Position numbers and translations under genes: made by a program
Notes under the pieces: generated by a model
The model's input: only the letters and a program-made list of their open reading frames with translations
Databases searched by the model: none
Told to the model about the DNA's origin: nothing
Assembly (NCBI GenBank): GCA_037043235.1
Contig: JAWRVZ010000014.1
Location: forward strand, 3,162,001-3,226,000
DNA length: 64,000 nt
Direction of reading: 5' to 3'
Source of the DNA: Rhodeus uyekii
Lineage: Eukaryota > Chordata > Actinopteri > Cypriniformes > Acheilognathidae
In this document: piece by piece, positions 45,856-59,512 of the stretch
Layout of the letters: the number at the start of each line of letters is the position of its first letter
Position numbering within the stretch: position 1 is the stretch's first letter

Positions 45856-45863
45856 TTTGAGGC

Positions 45864-47320
45864 TCACCTCTGTTAAGCAGTTTCAGCCATGAAGCAATGG
45901 ATGAACACCTATTTTTATGTTCACATACAAACGTGTATGCAAGCACATGACTTACCTGTGAGTGTATGTGTGACTATCATGTGCAGATAAAAATATTTCT
46001 GCCTGGGAGAATATTTGCCTGCCCTGAATAATCTTGCATTTAAGATGAAAGAGTGTTTATAGGTGTGGGTCCATGTGTTTCTGTGAGCGACTTTGTCAGG
46101 CGGGGATCCAGAATCTGTAAGAAGGTCAGTCTTCTAAAGCTCCCCGTTAGGAAACCTCAAAGAGTTCTATAACACCACTAATTGTCCAGTTTCCAAAACA
46201 GTGGAACGTAGTCTCTTTATCTTAAAAAATAAGAAGCAAATACTAAATCCCAGTTATACAACTAATGCAATAGCCAACTACATATTCCTTAAAATCAACC
46301 ATATTATCTAAATAAATGCTATTACCAAAACAGTATCATCTGTCAGATAATTTGTTGGTTATAGAAAAAGTAGATGCAAATAGATTTGCAAACAGAACTT
46401 ACCATTGTTGTTGCATATTTGCCCGAAGGCACAAAATTATGCACCCAGGTGAAATGAGAATACCAAATATTAATGTTTCACGGTAAAACTGTTTCACAAG
46501 AATGTTTTATTTATTTTCATCTGATATGCCTGATTGAACTGTCAACAAATTCACATGAGAGTCAGTGAATAAAAAATGTATGTCAAAATTGTTAAACATG
46601 CAAATTATGACAGTCAAATAAGCATGGATTTACTTTCTTTTTCCAGTCCTATTTTATTTCTGACAGACTGATATTGTAATGCAGAGAAGCAATTATTCAT
46701 ACACCATTATAGAGGCACTCTTGAACACAAATAATATCATCAGTCTGTAAATTATTAATAGTTCAGGTCATCCTTATCCATCAACACATTCCGTTTTGAC
46801 ATTGATCTTTTCCCCTCTTTGTCTTCCATATCTGTTGCATCTGAAGGACAGTAACACAAGTGCTTTTTTTAGCTGCTCTCTGAATATGGAGATCCTTTAG
46901 AATTGGACCGCTCAATCTGTCTATCAGCCCTTTGAGAGACTGGCAGATGTCATGGAGGATTCATATCAAAGTTTGAGCATGGAAGTGCATTGTGGAGCGC
47001 TTCTGTCTGATCTGGGATCATTCATACACTGTGGTCACTGTCTGGGCCAGGATGTTTGGTGTGTTAAAGATTGTATCCTCTTTGTGTCATTTTGTAAGTT
47101 GTATTGCTCTTTTTTTAACTCTTTTCTTTTTTGCTTATGTATGTGATGACTGAGGTGATATCACACCTCACAGTCAATTGAATATATTATACTTTATTTC
47201 ATTGATTAATATACCTGTGTTGTTGTAAAGTTGACTTTTTTATTATTCCAGTAAAACAAATTGAAAATATATTATAAGCTCATTCTAAATAAAAATAAAA
47301 CATATACTGTTCCATAACAT
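45864..47320. other. Non-coding; no gene seen
   Basis: AT-rich sequence. The 64-codon frame at 46952-47146 has no homolog that I recognise. No repeat boundary could be supported. Confidence 0.4.
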
Positions 47321-47324
47321 TGAT

Positions 47325-48140
47325 TGGTGAACAGGACACATGTACAAATGACAACTGTGAAATTTCATAATAAGGCTATTACAACGTTTAGTGTGCGATG
47401 CAGAAAGGGCAAGGAGAGCAGGACTCAACTGAAACTTTATTTATTCGAACAAAACCAAAATACTATAAATAATGTAGAAACTTTGGAATACCTAGGAAAC
47501 ATGGAACATGGAGAGGCCACACATGATTAGCATAGTCAACAATCGACAAAGACACAGGAAAACATGAGGCTTTGTATACACAAGGAGATAGGGAACAGGT
47601 GACGAGACTAGCAAGGAAGTGATCAACATGGTATCATGGGCCAGGGTGTGTCACCGTTTTTCTTTGTTGTCTGTATTGTCCTGTCAGATTCTTCAGCACG
47701 TGAGATGAGCAATCAGGGCTGCCTGATCATAGGGCTGTAAACACAGGCTTACCTCTCACACCTTTTGCTCGTTTCTTCTAACTTACCGTATATGTTTCCA
47801 GCTGTGTCTTCCCCATGTTGTCAGCTGATCAGTTTGTGCGTATTTACTGTACTCTCTGTTTGCTTACCTATTGTTTATTTTTTGTGCTCAGGAACCAGAC
47901 TTGAGAGGCTAGCAGCAAGACGGGTTTCCTTGCTGCCCTCAGACTCATCCTCTAGTTCTATTTTCCAGTTTTGGTATTCCCCTTGGTGACTCCTCCTTTG
48001 GTGTGTCCGCTGGTGCATGCATGTTGGACACACAGGAGCCACCACTTGGGTCAACCATATTCTTTGTGCACAGATTGTTTTATCCTTTTTTGTAAATTTT
48101 ATTTTGTAATAAACACCTTGTTTATTCATCGGAGTTTGAG
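47325..48140. repeat. Unclassified interspersed repeats (two adjoining)
   Basis: 47325-47650 is a purine-rich text with AACATGAGGCTTTGTATACA and ACAAGGAGATAGGGAACAGG, TGACGAGACTAGCAAGG. It is then followed by 47650-48140, which ends in TTTTGTAATAAACACCTTGT, a retroposon-like polyadenylation end. Frames on both strands (67-84 codons) have no motifs. These resemble non-autonomous retroposons, but I cannot name them. Confidence 0.4.
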
Positions 48141-50170
48141 TCCTCTATTCCTCTGCAAACTCAGAGGAAATTAATAAATTATTATGTATTTATGCACCAA
48201 TCAATATTTAACGGGTATCTTAATATTTATTTGAGATTAAGAATCCATATTTATAATATAAAGTAGACGTATTAGAGATAGGGAAGTCATTTCTCTTGAA
48301 ATCTCATATACAAGCACATGCCTCAATTCAACAAATTACACCTTTTTTTTTACTAGCCCCTTCACAAAAAAAAAAAAAAAACATTTTGCATTTAAACATT
48401 TAAAGTTGAACCATTCATGGTAGGATGCACTCTAACAGTACTTTTTTTTTCTTTAAACCACTGCCAAATGTAAATCATAAAATCAAATCAATACATACAG
48501 TGCTATATATCAAATACAGAACATAAGTTATTAAATAACAGTCATTTAAGTTTTTCTTACTCTCATACCTTCTGACAGGCACACTTCAGGTATAAAAACT
48601 GATATGCTATTCCATATCGCCCATAGCAGTTGGCTAGCTCTCAGCAGGCATTGATGCAGGTGTCATGTCCGATACATCACGGCTTTACGCTCAAGATATA
48701 GCAATTGTTACTTGACTGCAGCATGCGGCCAGATTAAATGTGTACCTTCATATAGGGTCAGCGGGCACTAGACAGATCCCTGCTATTAGACTGAGACGAA
48801 GGAGACAATGAGGCAAAATGAGTTGCCCTGACTCAGTTGCAGCACTAGAAATGAGAAAATCTGCGAAATTAAAGATGTGAAAAGGTTTCTCAGAAGGCAA
48901 AAAGCTAACTGCTGTTGCTGGGATACTCAAATATAATAGTCAGAGAGTGTAAGAATGGGCTGGAGCCTCAGTACTGACTTATTATTACTTAAATAACTTT
49001 AAACATCATACTTATGAACAATAAGATACTTATTGGAAAACAACTGTAATCTATATCCTGTGAAGTCTTTTACTGGTTGTTGCATTGGCACAATTACTTC
49101 AGTCTCAGCCAGAGGCTAGGGATATTTATTTCCTCAGGCTTTCACTAGGGAGACAAACTGTTAAGTATCTGGTATATGATTATCTTTTTAAAGTATAGTT
49201 TTATTTTATTTTAATTTTTTTTTTACATACAGTATATGAAGAATAGGGTGTAAACAATGGCAGGTGTCTACTCACAATAAACTCGCGTGGGCCCTCGGCT
49301 GCCATATGAATCCATTTGCTGCCCTGAGGCAACAAGCTTCATCTGTGCCAGGAGTTTGAATGCCTGGAGAAATGGTCTTTGATCTAAGTCTCTTGTGCGT
49401 GATTGTATCTTTTCAATCCAAAGCACTTAGGCATGCTCAATAATTTCCAATACAGCCACAGCACCAAAGTGTATCTGCCACTATTGGTAATTGTACCTTC
49501 TTAGCTGGACAAATTAGCGCTTCCCTGTTAATATAAACATCCAACTACAGTTGCAATCAGTAATAAATAATAATAATAATAATAATAATATCAGAACACA
49601 AACTAGTAAATTACAGAAGGTTTTCAAATAGAGATAGCCCTCCAGAAAATCAGTGTGGAACAGTGTAAATTATGTTGTAAAAAATGACATGCTTAATAAG
49701 TTATTAGAACTTATAATTTTACATTGTGTTAACTCAAACTCAACTCATTCTTTTGAGTCAGTTTAATATAATTTAAGTTGAAATGACTTAAACATCCAAG
49801 TTAATTGTTACATTTAAAAAAAATTTTTTTTATTAAAATATTAATGCAGAAACTTTTTTTTTACTGTGCATAGTTGCAGAGATTTTTCATCCTCCACTCA
49901 AACTGTTCTATCATCACCCAGCTCCAATTCATTTTTTCCATGTTTCTCTTCCTATAGATCACTGTAATTTTCAACCTGTACATTGGTTGCCGATATGCAA
50001 ATTTTAATGTTTGGCTTTTTTAAACTGTTTTTGTTGACATATGATAAATATCCTATAGGATGCATGGCTTTACTTTTTTTTGGAAAAAGAAAAAAAGTAA
50101 ACTTATTGATATTAACTGATTAAGTGCGGCATTATGCCCATACTGCCATGTTGATATTCAGTACAACAGC
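48141..50170. other. Non-coding; no gene seen
   Basis: AT-rich with A and T homopolymers and a short (AAT)n at 49562-49590. No frame or exon was supported. Confidence 0.45.
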
Positions 50171-51275
50171 ACTCATACTTGAGAGATGTTGCTTAAAGTT
50201 TTTCTCAATTGCTAAAACACTAAACAACACTATTGTCTGAAACAAGTGCTCAGTTGCCTGAACCCACTGATTGAATAAGTCAATCTTTTGGCAAACCATG
50301 AGCACTTTTTACCTGTTTAGACACAACTTGCCAACACAATTTCATTGTGATGCACCCATGCTGCATAATGGTGAGCACAGGGGACAAAAGTCAAACACAA
50401 TTAAAGCACTGGTCTCACCACTTGAACACAACAGCTCAAAATTGATCACACTTGTGGCTAATGATGTAAGGGAACACATACAATAAGCCAGTTCAGAGAC
50501 AATGGATAGAAATCTGAGATGAAGTGTTCGTGTGAGTGGAGGTCGAGGTTGTCAGACAAAGAAGACAATATTAAACAATAATATCTGATGAAATCAGAGC
50601 TACTGTGATTGACCATGTCCTTTTCCATGGTATGAGCATGAGGGAGGCTGGACAAAGGGTACAACCAAACATCAGTAGATTCACTGTGTCCAGCATAATC
50701 TGAAGATTTAGAGAAGAGAACAGGTAATTACCTTTTTTGACATTATGGTACAGTATGTAAATATTGACAGCAATTACTAATGTACCATAGTAAGTAAATG
50801 TGTTTCAGTACATCACTGTAATAATGTACTGTATTATTGTAATGGAGGGTTGTTTGTAGGCCTAGTATGCATGTAGTATTCCATGCATATGTTTGTACTT
50901 TATTTTTACATGGTTTTACTGTACTCAAGTGGCAAATGTATAATATTTGTTTGTTTTTACAAATGCTACATGTAAATGCACAAGATTTCTGTTTTGTCTT
51001 TTTGTACAAGTGCTAAATGCACAGATTTTTTTAAACTTTTTTCTTGTGATATGCATTTAGCCTACAGTGAACGATAAACATTTATTTCTCCAGCTTGACT
51101 GTTCCATAGTGTTTTTATTTTTTATTGACTCGGGGCACGATTTGACAACATAGTTCAGTTTTGAGCACAGACTGAACTGTTTTGAGGTGAAAGTTTGGTT
51201 TTGCAAGAAGAGTCTGAGGTCTTGTGAATGTAGCTTGAAAATTCAGTTTTGTGTTCACAGTTTAGAGAAAAGGAG
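50171..51275 (+). pseudogene. DNA transposon remnant with transposase HTH fragment
   Basis: At 50581-50725 the + strand reads ISDEIRATVIDHVLFHG, then MSMREAGQRVQPN, then ISRFTVSSII, a stop and RFREENR. This is a helix-turn-helix DNA-binding head typical of DDE transposases of the Tc1/mariner-IS630 type. Just upstream is a basic RGGRG-like patch in another frame. The catalytic domain is absent. The flanks repeat a theme of 'TGTTCACA/AACACTA' words (50210-50260, 51160-51250), perhaps terminal sequence, but no exact inverted repeat was fixed. Confidence 0.6.
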
Positions 51276-51471
51276 AGCAGCTTTCAAGAAATTTGTATTA
51301 CCAATCAAGAAAAACTGTATATTATGACCAGCTGTAATCTGAAACATCTTAACTACAAAAAGCCAACAATTATAAATGTAATAGTAGCTGTTTAAATTGT
51401 GATAAAGTGAATGCGGCAATCTATTGGATGTAAGCATTGCAAATTTCATTCAGTGCAGTCCAATGCCAGTC

Positions 51472-51473
<2 letters not shown>

Positions 51474-51545
<72 letters not shown>
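51474..51545. repeat. (GA)n microsatellite
   Basis: About 35 perfect GA units. It lies roughly 50 bp upstream of the probable neuroligin 5' exon, in the expected promoter zone. Confidence 0.98.
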
Positions 51546-51546
<1 letters not shown>

Positions 51547-51593
51547 GCCTGATACAGCCTCAGTCTGTTTCCCTTTAATCTCTTTTCTTTCAG

Positions 51594-51886
51594 CCCTTGC
51601 TGCCTCCTTCTATGGAGAAAATCAGATTCTCTACAATTTACTGTTCCTCCGCAGTGATTTCAACGAATTACCTTAATCTATGTGGGTCATTTACATCAGA
51701 TATGTTGACGCGTCTCTGCTGAACAGTCTCCGGTGTGCCAGCTCTCTTTCGGACGGACACATCACGTTGGATTTTAACGGGGGGAGAACGGAGTTAGATT
51801 TTTTCCCTTGTGTGGCACATACATTTTGACCGTCCTCAGGAAGTCGGGTGGCAGGACAGCAGCCGTAGAATGCAGCTACTTCAAAG
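51594..51886 (+). other. nlgn4x: Probable 5' non-coding exon of the neuroligin gene
   Basis: The segment is denser in CpG than its surroundings and ends in ACTTCAAAG followed by the near-consensus donor GTAAGAC at 51887. An acceptor-like TCTTTTCTTTCAG ends at 51593, so it may be an internal 5' UTR exon. Otherwise transcription starts within or just upstream of it, near the GA repeat. No frame of note runs through it. Neuroligin genes have one or more 5' non-coding exons separated by long introns from the first coding exon, and the strand and the 7.3-kb distance fit. RNA evidence would decide. Confidence 0.45.
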
Positions 51887-53804
51887 GTAAGACACTCAAG
51901 CAGTCGTGGAAGTTAAAGTATCTCTATTTTGTGTTTATACACAGTTAAACTGTTTGTCTGGCGCCGCGTACACGTTTTTCTTCCCCAGCTGGGTCACAGG
52001 ATTTCCCCCCCCCCTCTTTCTCCTGCTGTCTGAAAGATTCATCCATCCGGACTATGCAACGATTTTGCTTTGAATGTTTAATTCGCGCTGGCTACACACG
52101 GTGATTTGCATGAAAAAGGCTGACCGTACAACCTGTTTCAGTAGTTTTTGGGCAATACATTTTGTTCAAATTTTTTTTTTTTGTCAGCGAAATAAGCATG
52201 ATCAATAAAACCCTTATATTCCGCTTTCCATTAGTGTTAATATCCACATTTGGAGTTAAAAAGATAATGTACTGCATGAAATAGGCTATTCTTCCATATA
52301 AATCATAATAAATCGGCAAATGAACGCACTTGGACACTCTGCTATGATGGGAAATGTCTTTAGAAGGGGAATCGAGTGGCAGAACTACATTTTTCGTTAT
52401 AGCATCACTTACCTGTGGCTAACCAACGCTTGGCATGCTTCATGATTGTTTTCCTCATTGTACGTTTATAGCGATGCACGTATGCCTAATAATCAGTTCG
52501 CCTCTCAAAGATGTGGCGGTGATAAATCTGTCGAGGGTCGGTTTCTCGAGATCCATACTATTGGATCAAGCTTTGAAAAAGGCCAGGTTACAGTATTTTA
52601 CTTTAAACACAAATGACATATTCGCGATTAAATACAATATCAGTCGATGAAAGGACACTTAAAAGGTGCGCTCTGATTGAAGACGATTTGTTCTATCTAT
52701 AATGGCTCGTTTTGTAACTCAACTCTCGCCTAGCTTTGCTGTTGAGTACAGACGAACTACATTCTCCTCTAAAGATGCGGTGACTCCGGACTTTCATCAC
52801 AGGGACCACTGTTCCTGCCTAAGCTATTCCGCTTATGCAGCGGTGAGCCACAAGGTGGTACTGTGGACATCTCCAGCATACGTGCGAGGTTTAGGGATGG
52901 AGTGAGAAGTGAGGAGGGGAATGGGCCGCCTCTCGAACATTCGCACTGTACAGCATTTTAACCTTCACTTCTGTCAGGATACGCGGCGACTGCGTGACAT
53001 CAGATTAAGTGGTGAAATTAGGTTCGTAATTAGGAAGTGCAAACAGATTTAGTCACTTTATAATACACGTCCCGGAATGCATTAATTAGAAGTAATTTCA
53101 GTGTATGCACAGAATTAAAACTTATTTATGAAATATGTTATGGCCTATGCAATTGTGTCCCGAGATCTGAAAAAAAAGACTGTTTTTACCTAAATTTTAA
53201 CACTTGGCAAAACTTTCTTTAAGTAGGAAGACAACATGCATTAAAAAAAGAGTGTCTTGTAATTTCTGCCATTTTTACCCCTGACTCCTTGGCTCCTGTG
53301 ATATTACGGGATAGCAGATGAAATTGTAATTCATCCTAGTGTTATGTTTTATTCACTTTTTTCTTTGTTTTTGTTTTTCTTTCAGTGTAGGACATATGCA
53401 TATTCTGACAATGGGAGTGTCTCCAACTTAAAAAGTAAACACATAATGTAAACAAAAACAAACAACACACGCATGCACACAAAGACTTTGGCAATTTTAG
53501 AAACTTTGTTTCAGGTTTTGGTAGTATAATAGAAGTATAATAAATTGTTGTTCATGAGCTTGAGAACATTTTGTTGGATGGATGATGACAAACGGCTTTT
53601 TGGCTTTTTTCCCCACTGTTGATTTAGATAAGCCATACACAAATATAACCAACTAAATGTGATGAAGCTACTTTTCAGTGTTTAATCACAAAAAAATGTA
53701 ATATATATTTGAATTAAAAACAGGCATTTTGTTTTTAAGAGCAATATTATGGTCTTCACTATGGTAATTTAGAGGTGCAGCTCAGTTGGTGTCACCTTTG
53801 AATA

Positions 53805-53805
<1 letters not shown>

Positions 53806-53850
<45 letters not shown>
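53806..53850. repeat. (CT)n microsatellite
   Basis: About 22 perfect CT units. It is complementary in sequence to the (GA)n tract at 51474-51545. Confidence 0.97.
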
Positions 53851-53854
<4 letters not shown>

Positions 53855-54699
53855 TTTCTGGGGTTCCTCTCTACACTCAGACAACTGACAGAAAGATAGA
53901 AAGAGAGAATACTGCTAGAGAAAACAAATTCTAGCTGACTTGCCAGTCCAGACACCATGTTGAATAACTCATAGCAGGTGCATTTGCTGTGGAATCGCAC
54001 AACGTTTATCCAAAGTTCATCCAAAGGTCACAGCGGTTTCGATGCTATATTTCTTGGTCTATCGTTTGAACCGAATCGATATCATCGCCATTGCGTGAGT
54101 CACTCTTTGAACAGTGCAATTGTTAGAGCCTCTTTCAAGAACATCATTTATTATAATTAAAATGCAGAGAGAGACCCGGCACCTTCATTGAGATTCGCGT
54201 GAGCTATCTTCACTGATCACACAGGCAGTGATTCTATTTTCTTTCCTTTTATACTCTTTGGTCTCATTTCTTCCTTCTTTTCATTTGTCATACTCACTCA
54301 AAATATGAGGTTGCATTTAAAAAAAAAGATTGTGTGGTGCATTTACAGTGTTATTCAAATAATAACCTATATCTAAATTTAACCGAGACAGATTGGGAAA
54401 AGTGGCACGGCTAAATGCACAAATGCACATTCAAACATGCATTCATTTCTTAGAAAATGGCAGAGGTTTTATAATTAATCAAATGACAACATCAATAAAC
54501 TGGTTGAAAATGTTTAAATGTCACTTACTCTATTTATTCATTTACTTACATTACCATTTTAACTAACATATATATCACATGGCAGGGAAGGAAGAGTTAA
54601 GCCCAAATTATTTATTTTATTTTATTTTATTTATTTTCCTTTCTTCCGTGGATTGCAAAAGAAATTGTATTTAGAAATATGACACTTTAACTTTATTAT

Positions 54700-54868
<169 letters not shown>

Positions 54869-57107
54869 ATACATAAAATGAGTACCAATGTTATTTTGGA
54901 CTCTAATGACTCTTTTATTGTTCAGGCAGAAACACTTTTTCCAAAAACTCATATATGTTTTGAACAATATGACGGTGTAAACTATAAACTAAGAAACCTT
55001 TCTTTTTGGTTTAACTATCCCTTTGGGCTGATAGCCATTAAAGACAAATGTAGTCTTTGTTCTTGTTTGTTGTAATAGGGTATTTTGGAAGAAAGTTCCT
55101 CCATACTGAGCCTTTTGAATTTAAGCATTGCTTGAGGAAGTAGCAATATTGGCATAAAGTTATTAAATAAATCCCTCTTGGCTGGTCTAGCTGGACACCA
55201 GACGAATAGCGCATACAAACTGGTGGATGTTACATAGCTTTTTGTCTGCGTTGGAAATTAAATTGCCGGCCAGACATTCAGACCCATCTGCTTCAGAGAA
55301 CAAATATGTACGTGAAAGTTTTTCTGAAATGCCGATCTCAATATCAGGATATCTGATGATAAACGGTAAAGAGAACACATGAAAACTAGGGCTTAGAAAT
55401 TAGAAGGCCTACCTCATAGATCAACGAATGCCACTTGATGGTTAATTGTTTACCAATGTGTATTAAAATGTGATTTATTTTTTAGAAAAGTTTTCTGTCT
55501 TCCTTTTTTGTTTCACTTCGTAATGAGGCCATTGCAGCATGTACAGCAAAAGCCTTGATGTCTGGGCTAAATTATGGTTTTTAATTAAAAATAAAATAAA
55601 AATTGAGTAGGCTTAAAAGTCCAAGGTGTCACGGGACGGGTCTTCCTCAGACCACCAATAAAGATCTTTTAAAGCATGTCATCCATAATGTGTACAGGGA
55701 CTCGAGCCTTATTAAATTTGTACCCCTTCATCAGATTCTGCCTTAGAGGAATATCACCTTTCAAATGCTCTTAAATCCCTATAAATATTTAGCAGAATAA
55801 TCTTTTACAGTCATTTACCATATCAGGGGACGTTTTCTAGATTGTATAAAGGATATAGTTCTTGTTTGTTTGTTTTCTTGTGCTTTCATGTTTCTCTTGT
55901 GACTGTAAGTGCTTAAAACATGCTGCTGTTGTAAAGTGTTCTGTTATGAAATGGAGATAACTCTAATCCTCTAGTAATTTAGCATTGCTCAACACCAATT
56001 TAAGTTAATGTGACTGGCTCGATGAGTCTATTATATTATCACTGCTTTGTTCGCACAATTAACTTTCTATGGGTCATACTATCTACCATCTGATCTCTGC
56101 TGAAATTGCTTTTTGATATGAGGAAATGAAAAAGTAATATCAATCAATCTTAGATTCTAGAAGAATTATTTAGAAAGGCTTTGAAAACTTACAATTTAGA
56201 ACGCTGGGTGTGATAACTATTGAAGACACTATATTTTGAGTCTGTTGGTAGAATTATGCCAGATTTCAGTTTAAAAAAAGAGGTACCAATCCATGAATAT
56301 TATCATAAGAAGCTTCCCCCCACTTTCACTGACAGCTTTTAATGGAGGGATGAGAGCGGACAAAAGAGTTCTTCAGTTGTAGATTTACTCAGGACACACG
56401 CCATTAAAGTTTGTCTACAGAGGCTTTGCATTTGAGGAAATCATGTATTAATAATCCATGTGATGATTTTGAATAGTACATAAAGTTAAAGAAATCAGCT
56501 GCGGTTTGTGTTGTATAACTGTGTTAAAGTTCAAGAGTATCTATAGCACCGACTGATCTTCTCAATTCTTGTTTTCACACCAACTCTCTTACTCTTTCTT
56601 GTATGTGGATAAAATACATGGAGCATTCATTATTCAAATTGATACGCAGGGTAGCATTTCTTGTGCATAATCTGCTCTCAGCTTTGTGCGCTTCTTCGGT
56701 TTGTTCATTCAGGTGGAAAGATTATCATTTGTTCAGACAATAAATGTGATGCAGACATAACATTTTACTATTCACATATATTTAAATCAGTGGCAAATTT
56801 GTCTCTTAGGAAATTTCTTTTGAATGCTTTTTGATTTATTCCAAGGAATCTTCCTGGAAAGATTGATAGGCATCTCAAACCAAAGCCTTTAATGTCATTC
56901 ATTCCTATGTAATCCCATGAATAGTTTCCTATTGTTAAATTCCTAAATATGTACTTTTTGTACTCCCAAACAGACAAGAGTCAAATGATAATAGATAAAT
57001 GTGTTTGGATTTGTGTAGATGACTCAGCCAGAGACATGATTAATTCTACTCTCTGTCTCATTGCCTTCCCATCTCAGGCTATTATTGATGATGATTCTGA
57101 AATCTAT

Positions 57108-57262
57108 TCTGTAGCTCAAACAGCTGAGCATGGGGGTAGAGCAATGTAAAGGTCATGGGTTTGAATCCCCGGAAATGCCTGTACTGATAAAATGTTTACT
57201 TTGTATCTCAAGTAAATTGCTTTGGAAAAATGTAAGAAAGATACAACACAAAGACATAAATG
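57108..57262 (+). repeat. tRNA-derived SINE, copy 3
   Basis: CTGTAGCTCAAACAGCTGAG opens the tRNA-like head. The B box GGTTTGAATCCCC at about 57160-57172 is the best preserved of the three copies. The tail ends in ACATAAATGTAAATATG. Confidence 0.78.
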
Positions 57263-57356
57263 TAAATATGAAGAAAAAAAAACCTCATCCATAGTTCAGG
57301 ACGCGTAACATCACAATGATAATCAATAACTCCCAAATCTTTCTACAAATCTCTTT

Positions 57357-57640
57357 TGTTCACCCAAAAATGAAAGTCATTTTTACTCAAGCTCATGATG
57401 TTCCAAACCTGTATAACTTTCTTTTCTTTTGGTGAAGACACAAGTAAAGAATACAAGTGACCAAACAGTTGAACAGGCCCATTGACTTTCATTGTATGGA
57501 AGAAAATACTAATTTATTCAGACACATAATTTCTTTGGTTACAGAAATTGTTCTGTGTGTTCGCCAGAACAAATAAATTCATGCAGATTTGGAACAACTT
57601 GAGGGTGAGTAAATGGATGACGCTTTGGGTGTGGCTATGG
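57357..57640. mobile_element. MITE with short inverted ends
   Basis: The left part TTCACCCAAAAATGAAAGTC followed by CTCATGATGTTCCAAACCTG is mirrored at the right by GGAACAACTTGAGGGTGAGT. This is the layout of a very common cyprinid MITE family. The right terminal bases are decayed. No protein. Confidence 0.75.
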
Positions 57641-58129
57641 CCCGTTGGGCTATTTAATCCGGCCCACTGAACTTGTCTAAGTTATATTATTAATTTAAAT
57701 TGTATTATAATTAAACCTCCTTCATTTTACCTTTCCCTATAATGTCTGTGATTCCCCAATAGACACACTCCAAAGACATTGACCTTTTTTGAGTGTGATG
57801 TGTATTGCATCTACTTCACTTTTTCACCTTGCACTTTGAGTCCTTCAGTAAAAATGAGTGGACCGAAGTAAAGAAAAGTAGACAGTGAGTGCCCAGTGTT
57901 TAATAAAGAGTGGACAACAAAATAATTTTATCGTTGAAGTCCGATCAAGGGCTTTATGTCTGATATACCAATAAACTATAGCGGTTTTTAAAGAACCCAA
58001 CATCAGCCGTCATTTTGCCACAAAACATGCTAACTACACTTGCAAACACTCTACACAAGAACGGGCGGCTACAGCTCAGATATTGACGGCTAATTTAAAG
58101 ATTCGCCACAGAAGACGCTGACATTGTTT

Positions 58130-58400
58130 GGCTCAACCACTGTTCCCAAATGCATTTCAATGCAATGTCTTGTTCCTGCTCTCGAAAGGGAACGTCTCCG
58201 GTTACTATCGCAACCTCGGTTCCATGAGAGACGGGAACAAGATATTGCATTAACTGCCGTGATGTTCGAACGCAATTACCGCGCTTATGCTGTTTATACT
58301 GTCAGAGCTGAAATGCGCCGCAATTGGCCAGTTGTCAACTGACGATATCCAATAAGATTTTAAAAATAATGTGAAGGGGAGGAGTTTGGATCTATCCTGA
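58130..58400 (+). repeat. Solo DIRS-like terminal region
   Basis: TGCAATGTCTTGTTCC(T) and GAAAGGGAACGTCTCCGGTT are mirrored by CCATGAGAGACGGGAACAAG followed by ATATTGCA, an imperfect inverted repeat centred near 58207. The combination of GGGAACG and CTCGGTTCCATGAGAG words is like the termini of the DIRS elements at 34.2, 40.5 and 30.4 kb. No recombinase or RT text adjoins. Confidence 0.5.
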
Positions 58401-59216
58401 AAATTACCACAACAAAACTAACTCCAGACTTTGATGCACTTGCAAAAAAAGGAGATCAACAACACTAGTCCCACTGAAACTGAATGGGTTACTGAAACAC
58501 TACTGTGTTATTAAATTAATACATTTGGATTTTTTTTTTACAATGAACCTTGCACATTGATGCTTTGGTTAAAGGCCAAATATTTTCATGTAATGGTTTT
58601 ACATTTCATTTACATAGTTCACACAAACACAGCGTCCTTCCATTCTGGCCCCTCTGTCAATTTTTAGAAACCATTGTGGCCAACAAGTCAAAAAGTTTGC
58701 CCACCCATTCTTTGAGTGATGAGAATGTGAATAATGTATAGATTGGACAGAATTGTAGTTCTAAAAACACAATGGCTTAATCATACAGCATGTTTCAGTC
58801 AGTGTCCAGGCAAATAGATCAATATTTCTAAGCATACATTTTCAGTACAACTAACCTCATACACAAATAGATTTACCAAATACTTTTTGTATACGCAACA
58901 ATGCTATGCTAACAGTTATTTGAGCCTATCAATTTACCAGACCACTTACTTTATAAATTGTACCCCAGTCAATGGGAACATAGAGTCATATTGCATTGTT
59001 TGAATCTAGAGTATGATGATGTTATTGATGAAGTGTTAGAATGTATTTGTTATTATTATTTGAGTCTGTTCTTGTATGTCTCTTTCAGTGCAAGGTTACT
59101 TTGGGATCTCCAATGCTTAATGCAAAACATTCAAATGAATAAAGAAAATGCAATTCCTCTGTTTTTGTTTATGAACAATGAATTCAAATTTACAGGATGT
59201 TTTTTCTTTCCAACAG

Positions 59217-59512
59217 GCAAACCAATAAAAGAGGGATTACAAGAAGGGAGTAATTACACCAGAGCACAGCTCAGGGAAAAAGAGACACATTTTGTTTCTC
59301 GTCAAAAGGATAACAGTTGAAGAACGACAAAATACAACTGAGATCCAGAATTGCCCCCATGGCTTGGAGGAATGTCGTGATCATTGATTTGATTGGTGGG
59401 AGTGCTGTCAATCATCTTTCCATTGCAGCCTGAGGGTTTAAACCTTGGCTGTGGGAGAAGGGAGGAGTGGAGGACTGTGAATTAAAAAAACTCTGCCAAC
59501 CACAGCTGGACC
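59217..59512 (+). other. nlgn4x: Neuroligin exon, 5' UTR portion and acceptor options
   Basis: Two acceptor-like sites precede the start codon: TTTTTTCTTTCCAACAG ending at 59216, and ATCATCTTTCCATTGCAG ending at 59428. Either gives an exon with a short 5' UTR in front of the ATG at 59513. The exon start is therefore unsettled within these two positions. A third weaker site is at 59090. Confidence 0.5.

Noticed and set aside
58124..58342. 72-codon + frame
   Set aside because: It crosses an inverted repeat resembling DIRS termini and has no motif support.
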